From Gordonia humi (GTDB lineage Bacteria > Actinomycetota > Actinomycetes > Mycobacteriales > Mycobacteriaceae), in contig NZ_JACIFP010000001.1 of the NCBI RefSeq assembly GCF_014197435.1, forward strand, positions 2,666,001 to 2,730,000: a DNA stretch of 64,000 nt, read 5' to 3'. The notes beneath the pieces are model-generated. The model made no database searches. It saw nothing but the letters and a program-made list of their open reading frames with translations, and was not told the DNA's origin. The position numbers and the translations under genes are program-made. Numbering within the stretch: position 1 is the first letter of the stretch; every line of letters starts with the position of its first letter. Of this stretch, positions 14,781-23,477 are shown piece by piece.

Positions 14781-16388
14781 CTATTCTTCCAGCGTCGCCG
14801 TATCGCTCAGAATATCGGGCAGGTCAGCGAACACGCCGAATAGCTGATCGGCGTCCAGGTTCATTTTCAGATCGCCGTCCAACTCGAATTCGTCAACGAT
14901 TGTCCGGCTTCCTTTGGTGTGGGATTTCCACACGACGCGGAAGTTCATCTGACGTAGCCAGATGTTCTTCGCTTCGATGTCCTGGTCGGCCCACCAGTCC
15001 GCGAACAGTTCGCCGGTCGGTTCGTATCGCCGCCCGGCTGGTTCGTTCGGCGTGGCCGACAGATCGGCCTGGCGTTCGGTCAGGGAGGCAATGCGCTTAT
15101 CGAGCCGTTCGCGCTGAGGCGTGCCGCGCTTGAAGGCCCGGTACCCAGTTGGTCGGTCAGGTCGGCTAGTAGGTCGTTGACTTCGGCCAGTTCGTTGGTG
15201 TGATCGTTTCCGGCGAACCAGACGCGCTTCCGCCGTTCCATCGGCCCATGTTCTCCAACACCCGGCGTTCGATTTCGGCGTCTGCCCACTCAAGGCTGAT
15301 CGTCCGGTTGTCGCACTGGTCCTTGTATTATGCTGAGGCACAACGGTATCGGGGCTTCCTTCCCTGGCCACCCTTCAGGCGATAGGCAGGACGGCCACAT
15401 ACCCCGCAGTAGATGACCCGAAGCAACAGGCCCGAACTCCGCCTCGTGGGTTCCTTCCTGTTCTCCCGGCCCGACAGTTCGACACCGACACGCTCGAACA
15501 TGTCGCGGGTGATGATCGGCTCAGCACGGACGACCGGCGAACCGTCTTCACCGACCACGATCGTTCCCGGACCCAGCGCGCGGTGGCCTTTGTCGTCGCG
15601 CTGTATGCGGCCCTGGGCGTCCAGGACTGGTTCCCGGGTGAACGGATCCGGTCCAACAGCGTCAGGGATGTCAGCATTCGTTTGAGCGGTGCGGAATGCC
15701 ATTCGTAGTTTGCCACGTCGCGGCCCTTCACCTGGGCGAAGCGATCCTTCGGCGTGAGTATGCCCCGGCCTGTCAGGTCGTGGGCGATGGCGCGCAACGG
15801 TTCCCCGGCCAGCACCCGCTGAACGACTTCGTGGATCACCGCGACCTGCTCGGCGTCCTGGACCAGTCGCCAGGTGCCTTCGTCGTCACGCTCGGGTAGG
15901 TAGCCCCAGGGCGGCACGCCGCCGCGCCACTTGCCCGCTTTGATGTTGTGCCGGAACGCATTTGAGTTACGTTCGCTGATGGCTTCCAGTTCCATTTCAG
16001 CGACCTTCGCGACCAGCAACGCGATGATGTCGCCAAAGTCCGTACTGAGGTCGAAATGGGCTTCAGTAGCCGACACCAGGGCCACGTCGTGCTGGCGCGC
16101 CCAACGAATCGGGTCGGCCAGGTCGAACAGGCGGCGAACGATCCGGTCCACCCGGAAGAACACGATCATGTCGTACCGTGTGGGATCGTCCAGCCAGCGG
16201 CCTAGCTGTGGGCGGTCGAACGGTGAGGTCTTGCCCGCCGACACGTCCAGGTCTTCGGCCACACCAACCACCTGGTAGCCGCGCTTTTCGCACAGCTCCC
16301 GGCAGGCGTCTAGCTGTCGTTCCGGGCTGGTCGTAGCGTCAGTGACGCGGGACAATCGAGTGACGATCAGGGCGCGCTGGTTCCTCAT
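14781..16388 (-). pseudogene. large serine integrase, broken
   Basis: The catalytic domain is intact: RALIVTRLSRVTDATTSPERQ supplies the nucleophile serine near residue 11, and FFRVDRIVRR and ISERNSNAFRHN are typical. The recombinase domain (PPWGYLPERDDEG, LTGRGILTPKDRFAQVKG) follows. After KRMLTSLTLL the frame shifts near 15640. The zinc-ribbon part (IYCGVCGRPAYRL) ends at an in-frame TAA at 15328-15330. Two more single-base shifts fall near 15245 and 15145 before the end NLDADQLFGVFADLPDILSD. Four lesions in 1.6 kb mean the protein is probably inactive and the element immobile. Confidence 0.85.
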
Positions 16389-16396
16389 GGAGTGTT

Positions 16397-16407
16397 GGTA
16401 CGCGAAG
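16397..16407. other. putative attR core
   Basis: GGTACGCGAAG, identical to 11902-11912, nine bases upstream of the integrase start. CACC left of the left core and GGTG right of this one would form a dyad in the rejoined attB, as serine integrases prefer. Confidence 0.55.
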
Positions 16408-16439
16408 GGTGTAACGCAAGACTACCGCGTAAGCAACTG

Positions 16440-16589
16440 GGGCCATCCCTGCTCGCGCAGGGAGCACACACTCAGTACCTCGCGGTCACCGCGTAAGAAC
16501 GGACCATCCCCGCTCGCGCGGGGAGCACGTCTCCGCCGGTGCCGCAGCGAACTGGTTCCGGGGGTCATCCCCGCTCGTGCGGGGAACAC
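16440..16589 (+). CRISPR. three-repeat type I-E-like CRISPR array
   Basis: Repeats of 28 bases at 16440-16467, 16501-16528 and 16562-16589, exactly 61 bases apart, with 33-base spacers at 16468-16500 and 16529-16561. Each has a 6-bp stem around a TCGC or TCGT loop and ends GGGARCAC, the form usual for type I-E in actinomycetes. The first repeat changes one stem pair from C-G to T-A on both sides, keeping the hairpin. No cas genes are in the window, so it is an orphan remnant. Nothing convincing follows up to 16759. Confidence 0.82.
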
Positions 16590-16759
16590 GCTTCTTGACC
16601 TGCAGAAATGCTAGCACGAAGTCGCTTTCAGAATGGCCTTGTGCCTGTCGCGCTCGAGGTCGGACTCGGTGTGCAGGATCGGCATCGAGCCGTCGGTGGC
16701 ACCGAACGAAAGTCGGCTCGCGGTCGCCGACGGGTACCTATGGAGGCGGTGTCCACGGG

Positions 16760-17362
16760 CTACTCGACCTGTGACGGCCCCGCACCCCGCGCCGCGAACC
16801 CCAGACACAACGACTCCACCCCTGCGTCCAGCCGCTCTTTGAGTCCCTCCGGTGCCGACGTCAGCGGAGGGTCGGCGTTCAGCAGGCGATCGGTCGTCAG
16901 CATCAGTGCGACGCCGTTGGTGAGATCCCATACCGACAACGCCATGGTGGTCGCCTCGTCGTGGTCGACGCCGAGGTCGGTCAGTCCGTCGGCGAGCCAG
17001 GCCAGACTCGCGCGCGAGGTCGCCGACAACGTGTATCGCGGTGCCGCGTAGGCCAGGACCATCCACGGATGGCGCTCGAACAGAGCCCAGTCGCGGTCGA
17101 CGGCGATCCGCACGCGCTCGCGCCAGGTCCAGAGACCGGCGTCGTCGAGCGGATAGGCGAATGCGGCGCCGGCCACGTCGGCCATTGCGCCGATGAGCTG
17201 GTCCTTGTCGGCGACGTGCCGGTACAGCGACATGGTTCCGGCGCCGAGCCGATCGGCCAGCTTCCGCATCGACAGTGCGCCGATGCCGTCCTCGTCGGCG
17301 AGGGCGATGGCCGCGTCGACGATCGCTGGCATCGTCAATCGGGCGCGTGGTGACGGTGTCAT
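16760..17362 (-). CDS. TetR-family regulator
   Basis: A 200-residue TetR repressor. The N-terminal helix-turn-helix reads IVDAAIALADEDGIGALSMRK and LADRLGAGTMSLYRHVADKD (about 12-52), followed by the TetR_C-type ligand domain (WRERVRIAVDRDWALFERHPWMV). ATG 17362 (MTPSPRARL) is preferred; the frame is open further upstream but would cover the operator. It is divergent from the MFS exporter gene, with a perfect palindrome between them, so it most likely represses that pump and itself. Confidence 0.85.
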   Translation of the reverse strand: MTPSPRARLTMPAIVDAAIALADEDGIGALSMRKLADRLGAGTMSLYRHVADKDQLIGAMADVAGAAFAYPLDDAGLWTWRERVRIAVDRDWALFERHPWMVLAYAAPRYTLSATSRASLAWLADGLTDLGVDHDEATTMALSVWDLTNGVALMLTTDRLLNADPPLTSAPEGLKERLDAGVESLCLGFAARGAGPSQVE

Positions 17363-17439
17363 TGGTCTCCTTCCGGGGCCGCGTGGACCGATTGTATTGC
17401 GTACACCGTACCCATCAATTAGTTTCGATCCTCGTAGCC

Positions 17440-17462
17440 TGCTGCGTACCGCGTACGCAGCA
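17440..17462. promoter_or_regulatory. probable TetR operator
   Basis: Ten-base arms TGCTGCGTAC (17440-17449) and GTACGCAGCA (17453-17462) pair perfectly around CGC. It lies 21 bases before the MFS start and 77 bases before the TetR start. A related GCGTACACCGTAC lies at about 17398-17410. Confidence 0.65.
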
Positions 17463-17483
17463 CTGAATCCGAGGAGGTCATCC

Positions 17484-18965
17484 ATGGTCGCCGACGTGCC
17501 CGCCGACATCGCCGCACCGACTCCGCGTCGCGCCTGGTTCGGCCTTGCCGTCCTCATGCTGCCGGTCCTGCTGGTGTCGATGGACGTCTCGGTGCTCTAC
17601 CTCGCGATGCCCCGACTGACCCATCATCTTCACCCGAGCGGCACAGAGGCGCTGTGGATCCTCGACATCTACGGGTTCCTGCTGGCGGGACTCCTGATCA
17701 CGATGGGCAACCTCGGCGACCGCATCGGTAGACGGCTCCTGCTCCTCGGCGGGGCCGCGGTGTTCGGCGTCGGCTCGGTGATCGCCGCCTTCGCGGTGGA
17801 CCCCACCATGCTCATCGCCGCCCGCGCACTCATGGGCATCGGCGGCGCGACCCTGCTCCCGTCGAGCCTGTCACTCATCTCCACGATGTTCCCGAACCCC
17901 GCGGCGCGGGCCCGGGCGATCGGGGTGTGGACCGCGGCGTTCGCGGGCGGCGCGGCGGTGGGACCGATCGTCGGAGGCGTGCTGCTCCAACACTTCTGGT
18001 GGGGATCGGTGTTCCTGGTGAACTTCCCGGTACTGGTGATCCTGCTCGCGGTGGGGCCGTTCCTCCTGCCCGAGCACCGCGTCACCACCGACGCGCCGTT
18101 CGACGTGGTCGGCGTGGTGCTGTCGATGGCGGGCATTCTGCCGACCGTCTACGCGATCAAGCACGCCGCCGTCGACGGTCCCGATCTCATCGCGTTGATC
18201 ACGGGTGTCGTCGGCGTCGCCTTCCTGATCGTGTTCGTCCGTTACGAGCAACGGGCGGCGCATCCGCTCCTGGATCTGACGCTGTTGCGCAGCAACCGTT
18301 TCGCGGTGGCGATCGGTTCGAGCCTGATCGGCATGATGTCGCTGGCCGCGCTCAGCTACCTCTCGAGCATCTACCTGCAGTCGGTCACCGGCCGCGAACC
18401 TCTCGACGCCGCCCTGCTCGGCATCCCGATGGCCGTCACCGTGTTCGTGTTCTCGCTCTCGGCGGCGCGGATCACCGAGAAGGTCGGTGCGCGAACCGGG
18501 TTCATCGCCGCGCTCGGTGCGGCGGCGGTCGGCAACCTCCTCCTGTTGGGCATCGGCGTCGACGGCGGCGTATGGGCGTACATGCTCGGATCGGCGATCG
18601 CCGGCGTCGGCTACGGCATCGCGTTCAGCCTGGTCTCCGACGTCGCGGTCTCCTCGGTGCCGCCGGAGCGCGCGGGTGCGGCCACCGGCATCTCCGAGAC
18701 CAGCTTCGAGCTGGGCAACGCCCTGGGGCTGGCACTTCTCGGAGCGCTCGCGTCCTTGGTATTCCAGCGCGGCACGGGGCCGTCGGGGGAGCACTTCGAC
18801 GGCACGCTCGACGAGGTGCTGTCGGCCGCGGGCGACGACGCCGGACTCGTCCACGCGGCGCGGGCGTCGTTCGTCGACGGAGTCCACATCGCGGTCGGCG
18901 TCGGCGGCGGACTGCTCGTCCTGATGGCGATCGTCGTCGCGGTGGTGCTTCCGCGGAATCGGTGA
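17484..18965 (+). CDS. MFS drug exporter, DHA2 (14-TM) type
   Basis: A 493-residue proton-driven multidrug exporter of the SmvA/QacA group. Signatures: VSMDVSVLYLAMPRL in TM1, WILDIYGFLLAGLL in TM2, GNLGDRIGRRLLLLGG as motif A, and ARALMGIGGATLLPSSLSLI as motif B. About fourteen hydrophobic segments fit the subfamily. ATG 17484 follows GAGGAG by seven bases. Control by the adjacent TetR gene through the palindrome at 17440 is very likely. The substrate is unknown; quaternary amines or dyes would be typical. Confidence 0.88.
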   Translation: MVADVPADIAAPTPRRAWFGLAVLMLPVLLVSMDVSVLYLAMPRLTHHLHPSGTEALWILDIYGFLLAGLLITMGNLGDRIGRRLLLLGGAAVFGVGSVIAAFAVDPTMLIAARALMGIGGATLLPSSLSLISTMFPNPAARARAIGVWTAAFAGGAAVGPIVGGVLLQHFWWGSVFLVNFPVLVILLAVGPFLLPEHRVTTDAPFDVVGVVLSMAGILPTVYAIKHAAVDGPDLIALITGVVGVAFLIVFVRYEQRAAHPLLDLTLLRSNRFAVAIGSSLIGMMSLAALSYLSSIYLQSVTGREPLDAALLGIPMAVTVFVFSLSAARITEKVGARTGFIAALGAAAVGNLLLLGIGVDGGVWAYMLGSAIAGVGYGIAFSLVSDVAVSSVPPERAGAATGISETSFELGNALGLALLGALASLVFQRGTGPSGEHFDGTLDEVLSAAGDDAGLVHAARASFVDGVHIAVGVGGGLLVLMAIVVAVVLPRNR

Positions 18966-18998
18966 TCCGGCGGAATTGTCGTACCCGTTCGATACATT

Positions 18999-19030
18999 CG
19001 TTTCGGCCCGGCAACAGCCGGGCCGAAACG
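18999..19030 (+). terminator. terminator after the MFS gene
   Basis: A 14-bp perfect stem, CGTTTCGGCCCGGC (18999-19012) with its complement (19017-19030), and loop AACA. It lies between the MFS stop at 18965 and the next start at 19048. Confidence 0.7.
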
Positions 19031-19047
19031 GCTATCGAAAGACGACG

Positions 19048-19929
19048 ATGACGAACCCCGACCCCTCCCAGGACCCCACCCAGCACTCCGAACCGCAGTA
19101 CCAGAACGCGGCGTGGCAGTACCAGCAGCCACCGCAGTACCAGCAGTTTCAGCAGCAGCCGCCGTACCCGCAGCAGGGATACGGCGTACCGCCGATGCAG
19201 CCCGAGCCCCAGCGACGCAACACCGTCGGACTGATAGCACTGATCGCCGCGATCATCGGCTTCGTCTTCGCATGCATCCCCGGGGCTCTGATCGTGGGCT
19301 GGATACTGCTGCCGATCGCGTTCATTCTGGGCATCGTCGGACTGTTCCAGTCACGACAGCCGAAGAAGACGTCGATCGCGGCGATCATCATCTCGGTGAT
19401 CGGAACCATCGTGGCGGCCGTCGTGTTCATCGCGGTGGTCAGCGATGCGATCGACGACGCCTTCACCCCTGACACCGCGAAGGTCACGCAAGACGGCCAG
19501 GAACAGTCCGGTGACGTCGGTACCCGCGAGAATCCCGCGAAGATCGGTGACACACTGACCGGCAAGGAGTGGACCGTCGTGGTCAACGAGTTCACCCCCG
19601 ATGCGACCGAGCAAGTGATGGCCGAGAACCAGTTCAACGACGAGCCCGAGTCCGGTCAGCAGTACGCGTTGATCAACCTGACCGTGACGTACACCGGTGA
19701 AGGCTCCGACTACGCCGAGTTCATCTCGGTCGCCTTCGTCGGCGACGACGGAAAGACGTACACACCGGCCGACTCGAACGCCGTCGCACCCGACGCACTG
19801 TCGGGCGAGCTGTACGCCGGCGCCTCAGCGACCGGCAACGTCGACATCGCGATCCCGAAGGACGCCTCCGGCGCGGTTCGTGTCACGCTCGGCGTGTTCG
19901 ACGACGAGGCCTTCGTCGCCGTTCCGTAG
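19048..19929 (+). CDS. DUF4352-domain membrane-anchored protein
   Basis: 293 residues. A Pro/Gln/Tyr-rich cytoplasmic N-terminus (about 1-60, repeats like QYQQPPQYQQ) is followed by two or three TM segments (about 63-135: LIALIAAIIGFVFACIPGAL, ILLPIAFILGIVGLF, AAIIISVIGTIVAAVVFIAVV). An exported C-terminal DUF4352 beta-sandwich runs about 160-293 (GDTLTGKEWTVVVNEF, QQYALINLTVTYTGEGS). Such proteins sit on the outer face of the membrane; function is unknown. ATG 19048 lies after the upstream terminator hairpin, so it needs its own promoter within or before it. Confidence 0.8.
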   Translation: MTNPDPSQDPTQHSEPQYQNAAWQYQQPPQYQQFQQQPPYPQQGYGVPPMQPEPQRRNTVGLIALIAAIIGFVFACIPGALIVGWILLPIAFILGIVGLFQSRQPKKTSIAAIIISVIGTIVAAVVFIAVVSDAIDDAFTPDTAKVTQDGQEQSGDVGTRENPAKIGDTLTGKEWTVVVNEFTPDATEQVMAENQFNDEPESGQQYALINLTVTYTGEGSDYAEFISVAFVGDDGKTYTPADSNAVAPDALSGELYAGASATGNVDIAIPKDASGAVRVTLGVFDDEAFVAVP

Positions 19930-19998
19930 CGGGACCGCGCCGGCATCGGAAGACGTCGACCCCTTCCGATGTCGGCGCGGCAGTGGCAGGGTCGAATC

Positions 19999-20277
19999 AT
20001 GGACTCCACCGATACGACAGCCGACCAGAACTGGACCCAGACCCCCGACGGCCTCGTCGCCGATTTCGCGACCGGAACCATGGTTCGCGGTCTCGACTTC
20101 GTCACGCGGATCGTCGGCGTCGCCGAAGCGGCGAACCATCATCCGGACATCGACCTCCGGTATCCGCGCGTACGCCTGACCTTGATCACCCACGACGCGG
20201 AGAACACGGTCACCGAGAAGGATCACGCACTGGCGCGGCAGATCTCCCAGATCGCCGCCGATCTGGGTATCGACTGA
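19999..20277 (+). CDS. 4a-hydroxytetrahydrobiopterin (pterin-4a-carbinolamine) dehydratase
   Basis: A 92-residue pterin-4a-carbinolamine dehydratase. The catalytic signature AANHHPDIDLRYPRVRLTLITHD (about 49-71) contains the paired histidines and the second histidine. It would recycle the pterin cofactor of aromatic amino-acid hydroxylases or serve a related pterin role; no hydroxylase is nearby. ATG 19999 gives a product of normal length. It is convergent with nuoN, which ends 34 bases away. Confidence 0.88.
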   Translation: MDSTDTTADQNWTQTPDGLVADFATGTMVRGLDFVTRIVGVAEAANHHPDIDLRYPRVRLTLITHDAENTVTEKDHALARQISQIAADLGID

Positions 20278-20311
20278 CGTCGCGCGGTCCGTCGCGTCGG
20301 CGTCGGTCGCC

Positions 20312-21967
20312 TCAGCCGACGAAGCTCGCTACCGAATCGGCCAGATCGAGCAGCCACTGCGGAAACACTCCCAGCACGAGCGTCAGGGCCACGCCCACCG
20401 CGATCGGGACCGTGGTCAACGGGCTCGGCGTCACGACGGTCGGCGCATCGTCGGGCGGATCGGCGAAGAACATCGCGACGATGACCCGGATGTAGAAGTA
20501 GGCGGCGATCGCACTGCACAGGACGCCGACGATCACCAGCGGCCACGCACCGTCATCGCCCGCCGCGGAGAACACGGCGAACTTCGCGATGAAGCCGCCC
20601 GTCACCGGAATGCCCGCGAACGAGAGCAACAGCAGCGACATCATCGCGCCCACCAGCGGATGCCGCCTGCCGAGTCCGGCCCACGCGGCGATCGTCGACT
20701 CCTCGCGGCCGGCGGCGTCGCGCACCACCGACAGCAGTGCGAAGCCCGCGAACGCCGACACCGCGTACACGGCGACATAGAACAGAGTCGCGCCGAGCGC
20801 CGCCGACGTGATCGTGACGGCACCCACCAGCGCGAAGCCGACGTGGCTGACGGACGAATAGGCGAGCATGCGCTTGATGTCGCCCTGCGTCACCGCCATC
20901 ACGGTGGCGACCACCATGGTCGCGATCGCCACGGCCCACAGCGCGGGACGGGCGATGTCGGCCAGCTCCGGGAATCCGACGTGCAGCACCCGGAGCAGTG
21001 CACCGAACGCGGCGGCCTTGGTCGCCGACGCCATCAACGCCGTCACCGGTGTCGGCGCGCCCTGGTACACATCGGGCACCCACGAGCCGAACGGGACCGC
21101 TCCCACCTTGAACAGCAGCCCGACGGCCAGCAGACACAGTGCGATGACCGCGAACGTCCGATCGTCATCGGTCAGCAGCGTCGCACCGATGTCGCGCAAC
21201 GACAGGGAGCCGCTCGCGCCGTAGGCGAACGCCGTGCCGAACAGGAAGATCGCCGAGGCGAACGCTCCGAGGAGGAAGTATTTGAGCGAAGCCTCCTGCG
21301 ACAGCAGTCTGCGACGACGCGCCAGCCCGCACAACACGTACAGCGGGAGCGAGAGGACTTCGAGTGCGATGAACATGGTCAGCAGGTCGCCGCACGAACC
21401 GAACAGCATCATGCCGCCGACGGCGAACAAGGCCAGCGGATACACCTCGGTGGTCAGGAAACCGGCCCGGCCCGCGGCCAGTTCGTCGGCCGAACCGGGC
21501 ACCGTGGCGCCCGACGGGGTGAACGCGTCGGCCGGGAGGTCGGCGTCGTCGGCGTCGACCACCTCGTCGGGTCCGCCGCCGACGGAGACGCGGTCGCCCG
21601 CAGCGGTCCGAACCTCCACCGGCGCCCACACGCGGTCGAGTCGCCGTTCGCCCATGAACAGCGTCGCGCCGAGCGCCACGACGAGCACCAGTCCCTGCAC
21701 GAACAGGGCCGGACCGTCGGCGAGGACCGCGCCGGACATCAGGACGCGGCGTGCCGGGGCATCGCCCGCCGAGGTGTGCGCGACGAAGCCCAGCATCACC
21801 ATCGCCGCGACGATGCCCGCGCACGCGAGCGACAACTGTGTCCGGTACCGGGCCGCCGACGGCGCGAACGCCTCCACCAGCACACCGACCACGGCGACGC
21901 CGAACACGATCAGCATCGGCGCCAACCGGTAGTAGTCGATGCTCGGCAGATCCAGCCCCACCATCAT
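20312..21967 (-). CDS. nuoN: NADH-quinone oxidoreductase subunit N
   Basis: A 551-residue antiporter-like membrane subunit of respiratory complex I and last gene of the operon. Conserved runs are SLPLYVLCGLARRRRLLSQEASLKYFLLGAFASAIFLFG, the proton-channel lysine in KVGAVPFGSWVPDVYQGAP, and SVSHVGFALVG. A hydrophilic insert of about 70 residues (about 108-175) makes it longer than the E. coli subunit. Its ATG 21967 overlaps the nuoM stop (ATGA). Confidence 0.95.
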   Translation of the reverse strand: MMVGLDLPSIDYYRLAPMLIVFGVAVVGVLVEAFAPSAARYRTQLSLACAGIVAAMVMLGFVAHTSAGDAPARRVLMSGAVLADGPALFVQGLVLVVALGATLFMGERRLDRVWAPVEVRTAAGDRVSVGGGPDEVVDADDADLPADAFTPSGATVPGSADELAAGRAGFLTTEVYPLALFAVGGMMLFGSCGDLLTMFIALEVLSLPLYVLCGLARRRRLLSQEASLKYFLLGAFASAIFLFGTAFAYGASGSLSLRDIGATLLTDDDRTFAVIALCLLAVGLLFKVGAVPFGSWVPDVYQGAPTPVTALMASATKAAAFGALLRVLHVGFPELADIARPALWAVAIATMVVATVMAVTQGDIKRMLAYSSVSHVGFALVGAVTITSAALGATLFYVAVYAVSAFAGFALLSVVRDAAGREESTIAAWAGLGRRHPLVGAMMSLLLLSFAGIPVTGGFIAKFAVFSAAGDDGAWPLVIVGVLCSAIAAYFYIRVIVAMFFADPPDDAPTVVTPSPLTTVPIAVGVALTLVLGVFPQWLLDLADSVASFVG

Positions 21968-23475
21968 CGGTCACCTCCCTGCACGATCGAGACCGACGCC
22001 TCGACACTGGGATTCACGAAGTCCAGGATCAGCCGCGGGAAGAAGCCGAGCACCAGCAGCGCCGCGATCAGCGGTACGACGACGACCTTCTCGCGCACTC
22101 CGAGGTCGGAGATCGGCGCCTCGGACTCGCGCGGCGGCCCGCCCATCATCCGCTGATACGTCCACAGGATGTAGACCGCCGACAGGACCAGCGCGACCGA
22201 GGCGATGATCCCGGCCACCGGATATCGCGTGAACGTTCCGATCAGCACCAGGAACTCGCTGATGAACGGGCCGAGACCGGGCAACGAGAGCGTCGCGAGT
22301 CCGGCGACGAGGAACGTTCCCGCCAGCACCGGTGCGATCTTCTGGACGCCGCCGTAGTCGGAGATCAGCCTGCTGCCGCGCCGCGACACTAGGAACCCGG
22401 CGATCAGGAAGAGTGCGGCCGTGGAGATCCCGTGGTTCACCATGTACAGCGCCGACCCGCTCTGTCCCTGTGCGGTCAACGCGAAGACTCCCAGCACGAT
22501 GAACCCGAAATGCGAGATCGACGTGTATGCGATCAACCGCATCACATCGCGTTGGCCGATCGCCATCACCGCGCCGTAGACGATGCTGATCACCGCGAGC
22601 GTGCACAGTGCGGGCGCGAAGGTCTCCGACGCGTCCGGGAACAGTCCGATGCAGAAGCGCAGCATCGCGAACGTGCCGACCTTGTCCATCACCGCCATCA
22701 TCATCACCGCGGCGGCAGGTGTCGTGGAGACCGCTGCATTCGGCAGCCAGGTGTGCAGCGGCCACAGCGGCGCCTTCACCGCGAACGCGAACACGAAGCC
22801 GCCGAACAACAGGTTCTGCGTCGTCGGCGACATCTCGAGAGCGCCGCTGCGCACGTCCCGCGCGATCGCGATGAAGTCGAATCCGCCCGCGACGACGTAC
22901 AGCCCGATCACGGCGGCGAGCATGATCAGCCCGCCCAGCAGGTTGTAGAGCAGGAAGGTGACCGCCGCGCGCGAACGCTGCGGACGCACCCCCATACCGT
23001 CGGACCCGAATCCGCCGATCAGGAAGTACATCGGGACGAGCATCGCCTCGAAGAAGATGTAGAACAGCAGCACGTCGGTGGCGACGAAGCTCATCAACAC
23101 CATCGCCTCCACCGCGAGGAGCAGCGCGACGTAGATGTGCACCGACTTTCCGCGTCCGCCGTCGGCGTCGCGCCACCCGGCCACCAGAAGCAGGGGAGTC
23201 AAGGCCACGGTCAGCAGGATCAGCGCCAGACCGAGACCGTCCAGACCCAGCGAATAGCGAGCACCGAACGCCGGGATCCAACTGACGTCCTCGGTCATCT
23301 GGAATCGCCCGCCGCCCGAGTCGAAGCGGAACGCGACGATCACCGCCCAGACCAGGACCACGAGCGACGCGCCGACCCCGGTGATCTTGGCCTGCACGGC
23401 CCGATCGGCGGGCAGAAACATCACGACCGCCGACGCGACCGCGGGCAGAAGCCACAACACGGTGAGCCAGGGCAT
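21964..23475 (-). CDS. nuoM: NADH-quinone oxidoreductase subunit M
   Basis: A 503-residue proton-pumping antiporter-like subunit of complex I. It shows LGLDGLGLALILLTVALTPLLLV, FYIFFEAMLVPMYFLIGGFG (the TM5 glutamate), FAFAVKAPLWPLHTWLPNAA and SISHFGFIVLG, all hallmarks of NuoM. ATG 23475 (MPWLTVLWLL) is chosen because the open frame further upstream is shadow of nuoL. It lies between nuoL (two-base gap) and nuoN (4-base overlap). Confidence 0.95.
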   Translation of the reverse strand: MPWLTVLWLLPAVASAVVMFLPADRAVQAKITGVGASLVVLVWAVIVAFRFDSGGGRFQMTEDVSWIPAFGARYSLGLDGLGLALILLTVALTPLLLVAGWRDADGGRGKSVHIYVALLLAVEAMVLMSFVATDVLLFYIFFEAMLVPMYFLIGGFGSDGMGVRPQRSRAAVTFLLYNLLGGLIMLAAVIGLYVVAGGFDFIAIARDVRSGALEMSPTTQNLLFGGFVFAFAVKAPLWPLHTWLPNAAVSTTPAAAVMMMAVMDKVGTFAMLRFCIGLFPDASETFAPALCTLAVISIVYGAVMAIGQRDVMRLIAYTSISHFGFIVLGVFALTAQGQSGSALYMVNHGISTAALFLIAGFLVSRRGSRLISDYGGVQKIAPVLAGTFLVAGLATLSLPGLGPFISEFLVLIGTFTRYPVAGIIASVALVLSAVYILWTYQRMMGGPPRESEAPISDLGVREKVVVVPLIAALLVLGFFPRLILDFVNPSVEASVSIVQGGDR

Positions 23476-23477
23476 CG

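Larger units (their letters stand above)
11902..16407 (-). mobile_element. 4.5-kb serine-integrase element inserted in a CRISPR array
   Basis: Bounded by the direct repeat GGTACGCGAAG at 11902-11912 and 16397-16407, the latter nine bases outside the integrase start, the usual place for an att site. All genes lie on the minus strand: broken integrase, two frameshifted small genes, then a three-gene cassette. Base composition is clearly lower than the host (28 G/C of 60 at 12121-12180 against 41 of 60 at 20341-20400). CRISPR repeats flank both ends. No replication or structural phage genes are present, so it is a small integrative or satellite-like element rather than a prophage. Confidence 0.7.

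Noticed and set aside
16611..16760. A minus-strand run ending FGATDGSMPILHTESDLE and RDRHKAILKATSC
   Set aside because: The composition looks natural but the upstream part is shadow of the TetR gene, there is no start, and I can tie it to no family; at most a gene fragment.
20660..22156. A 498-codon plus-strand frame across nuoN and nuoM
   Set aside because: Antisense shadow of conserved complex I genes, with a charged repetitive composition and no recognisable motif.
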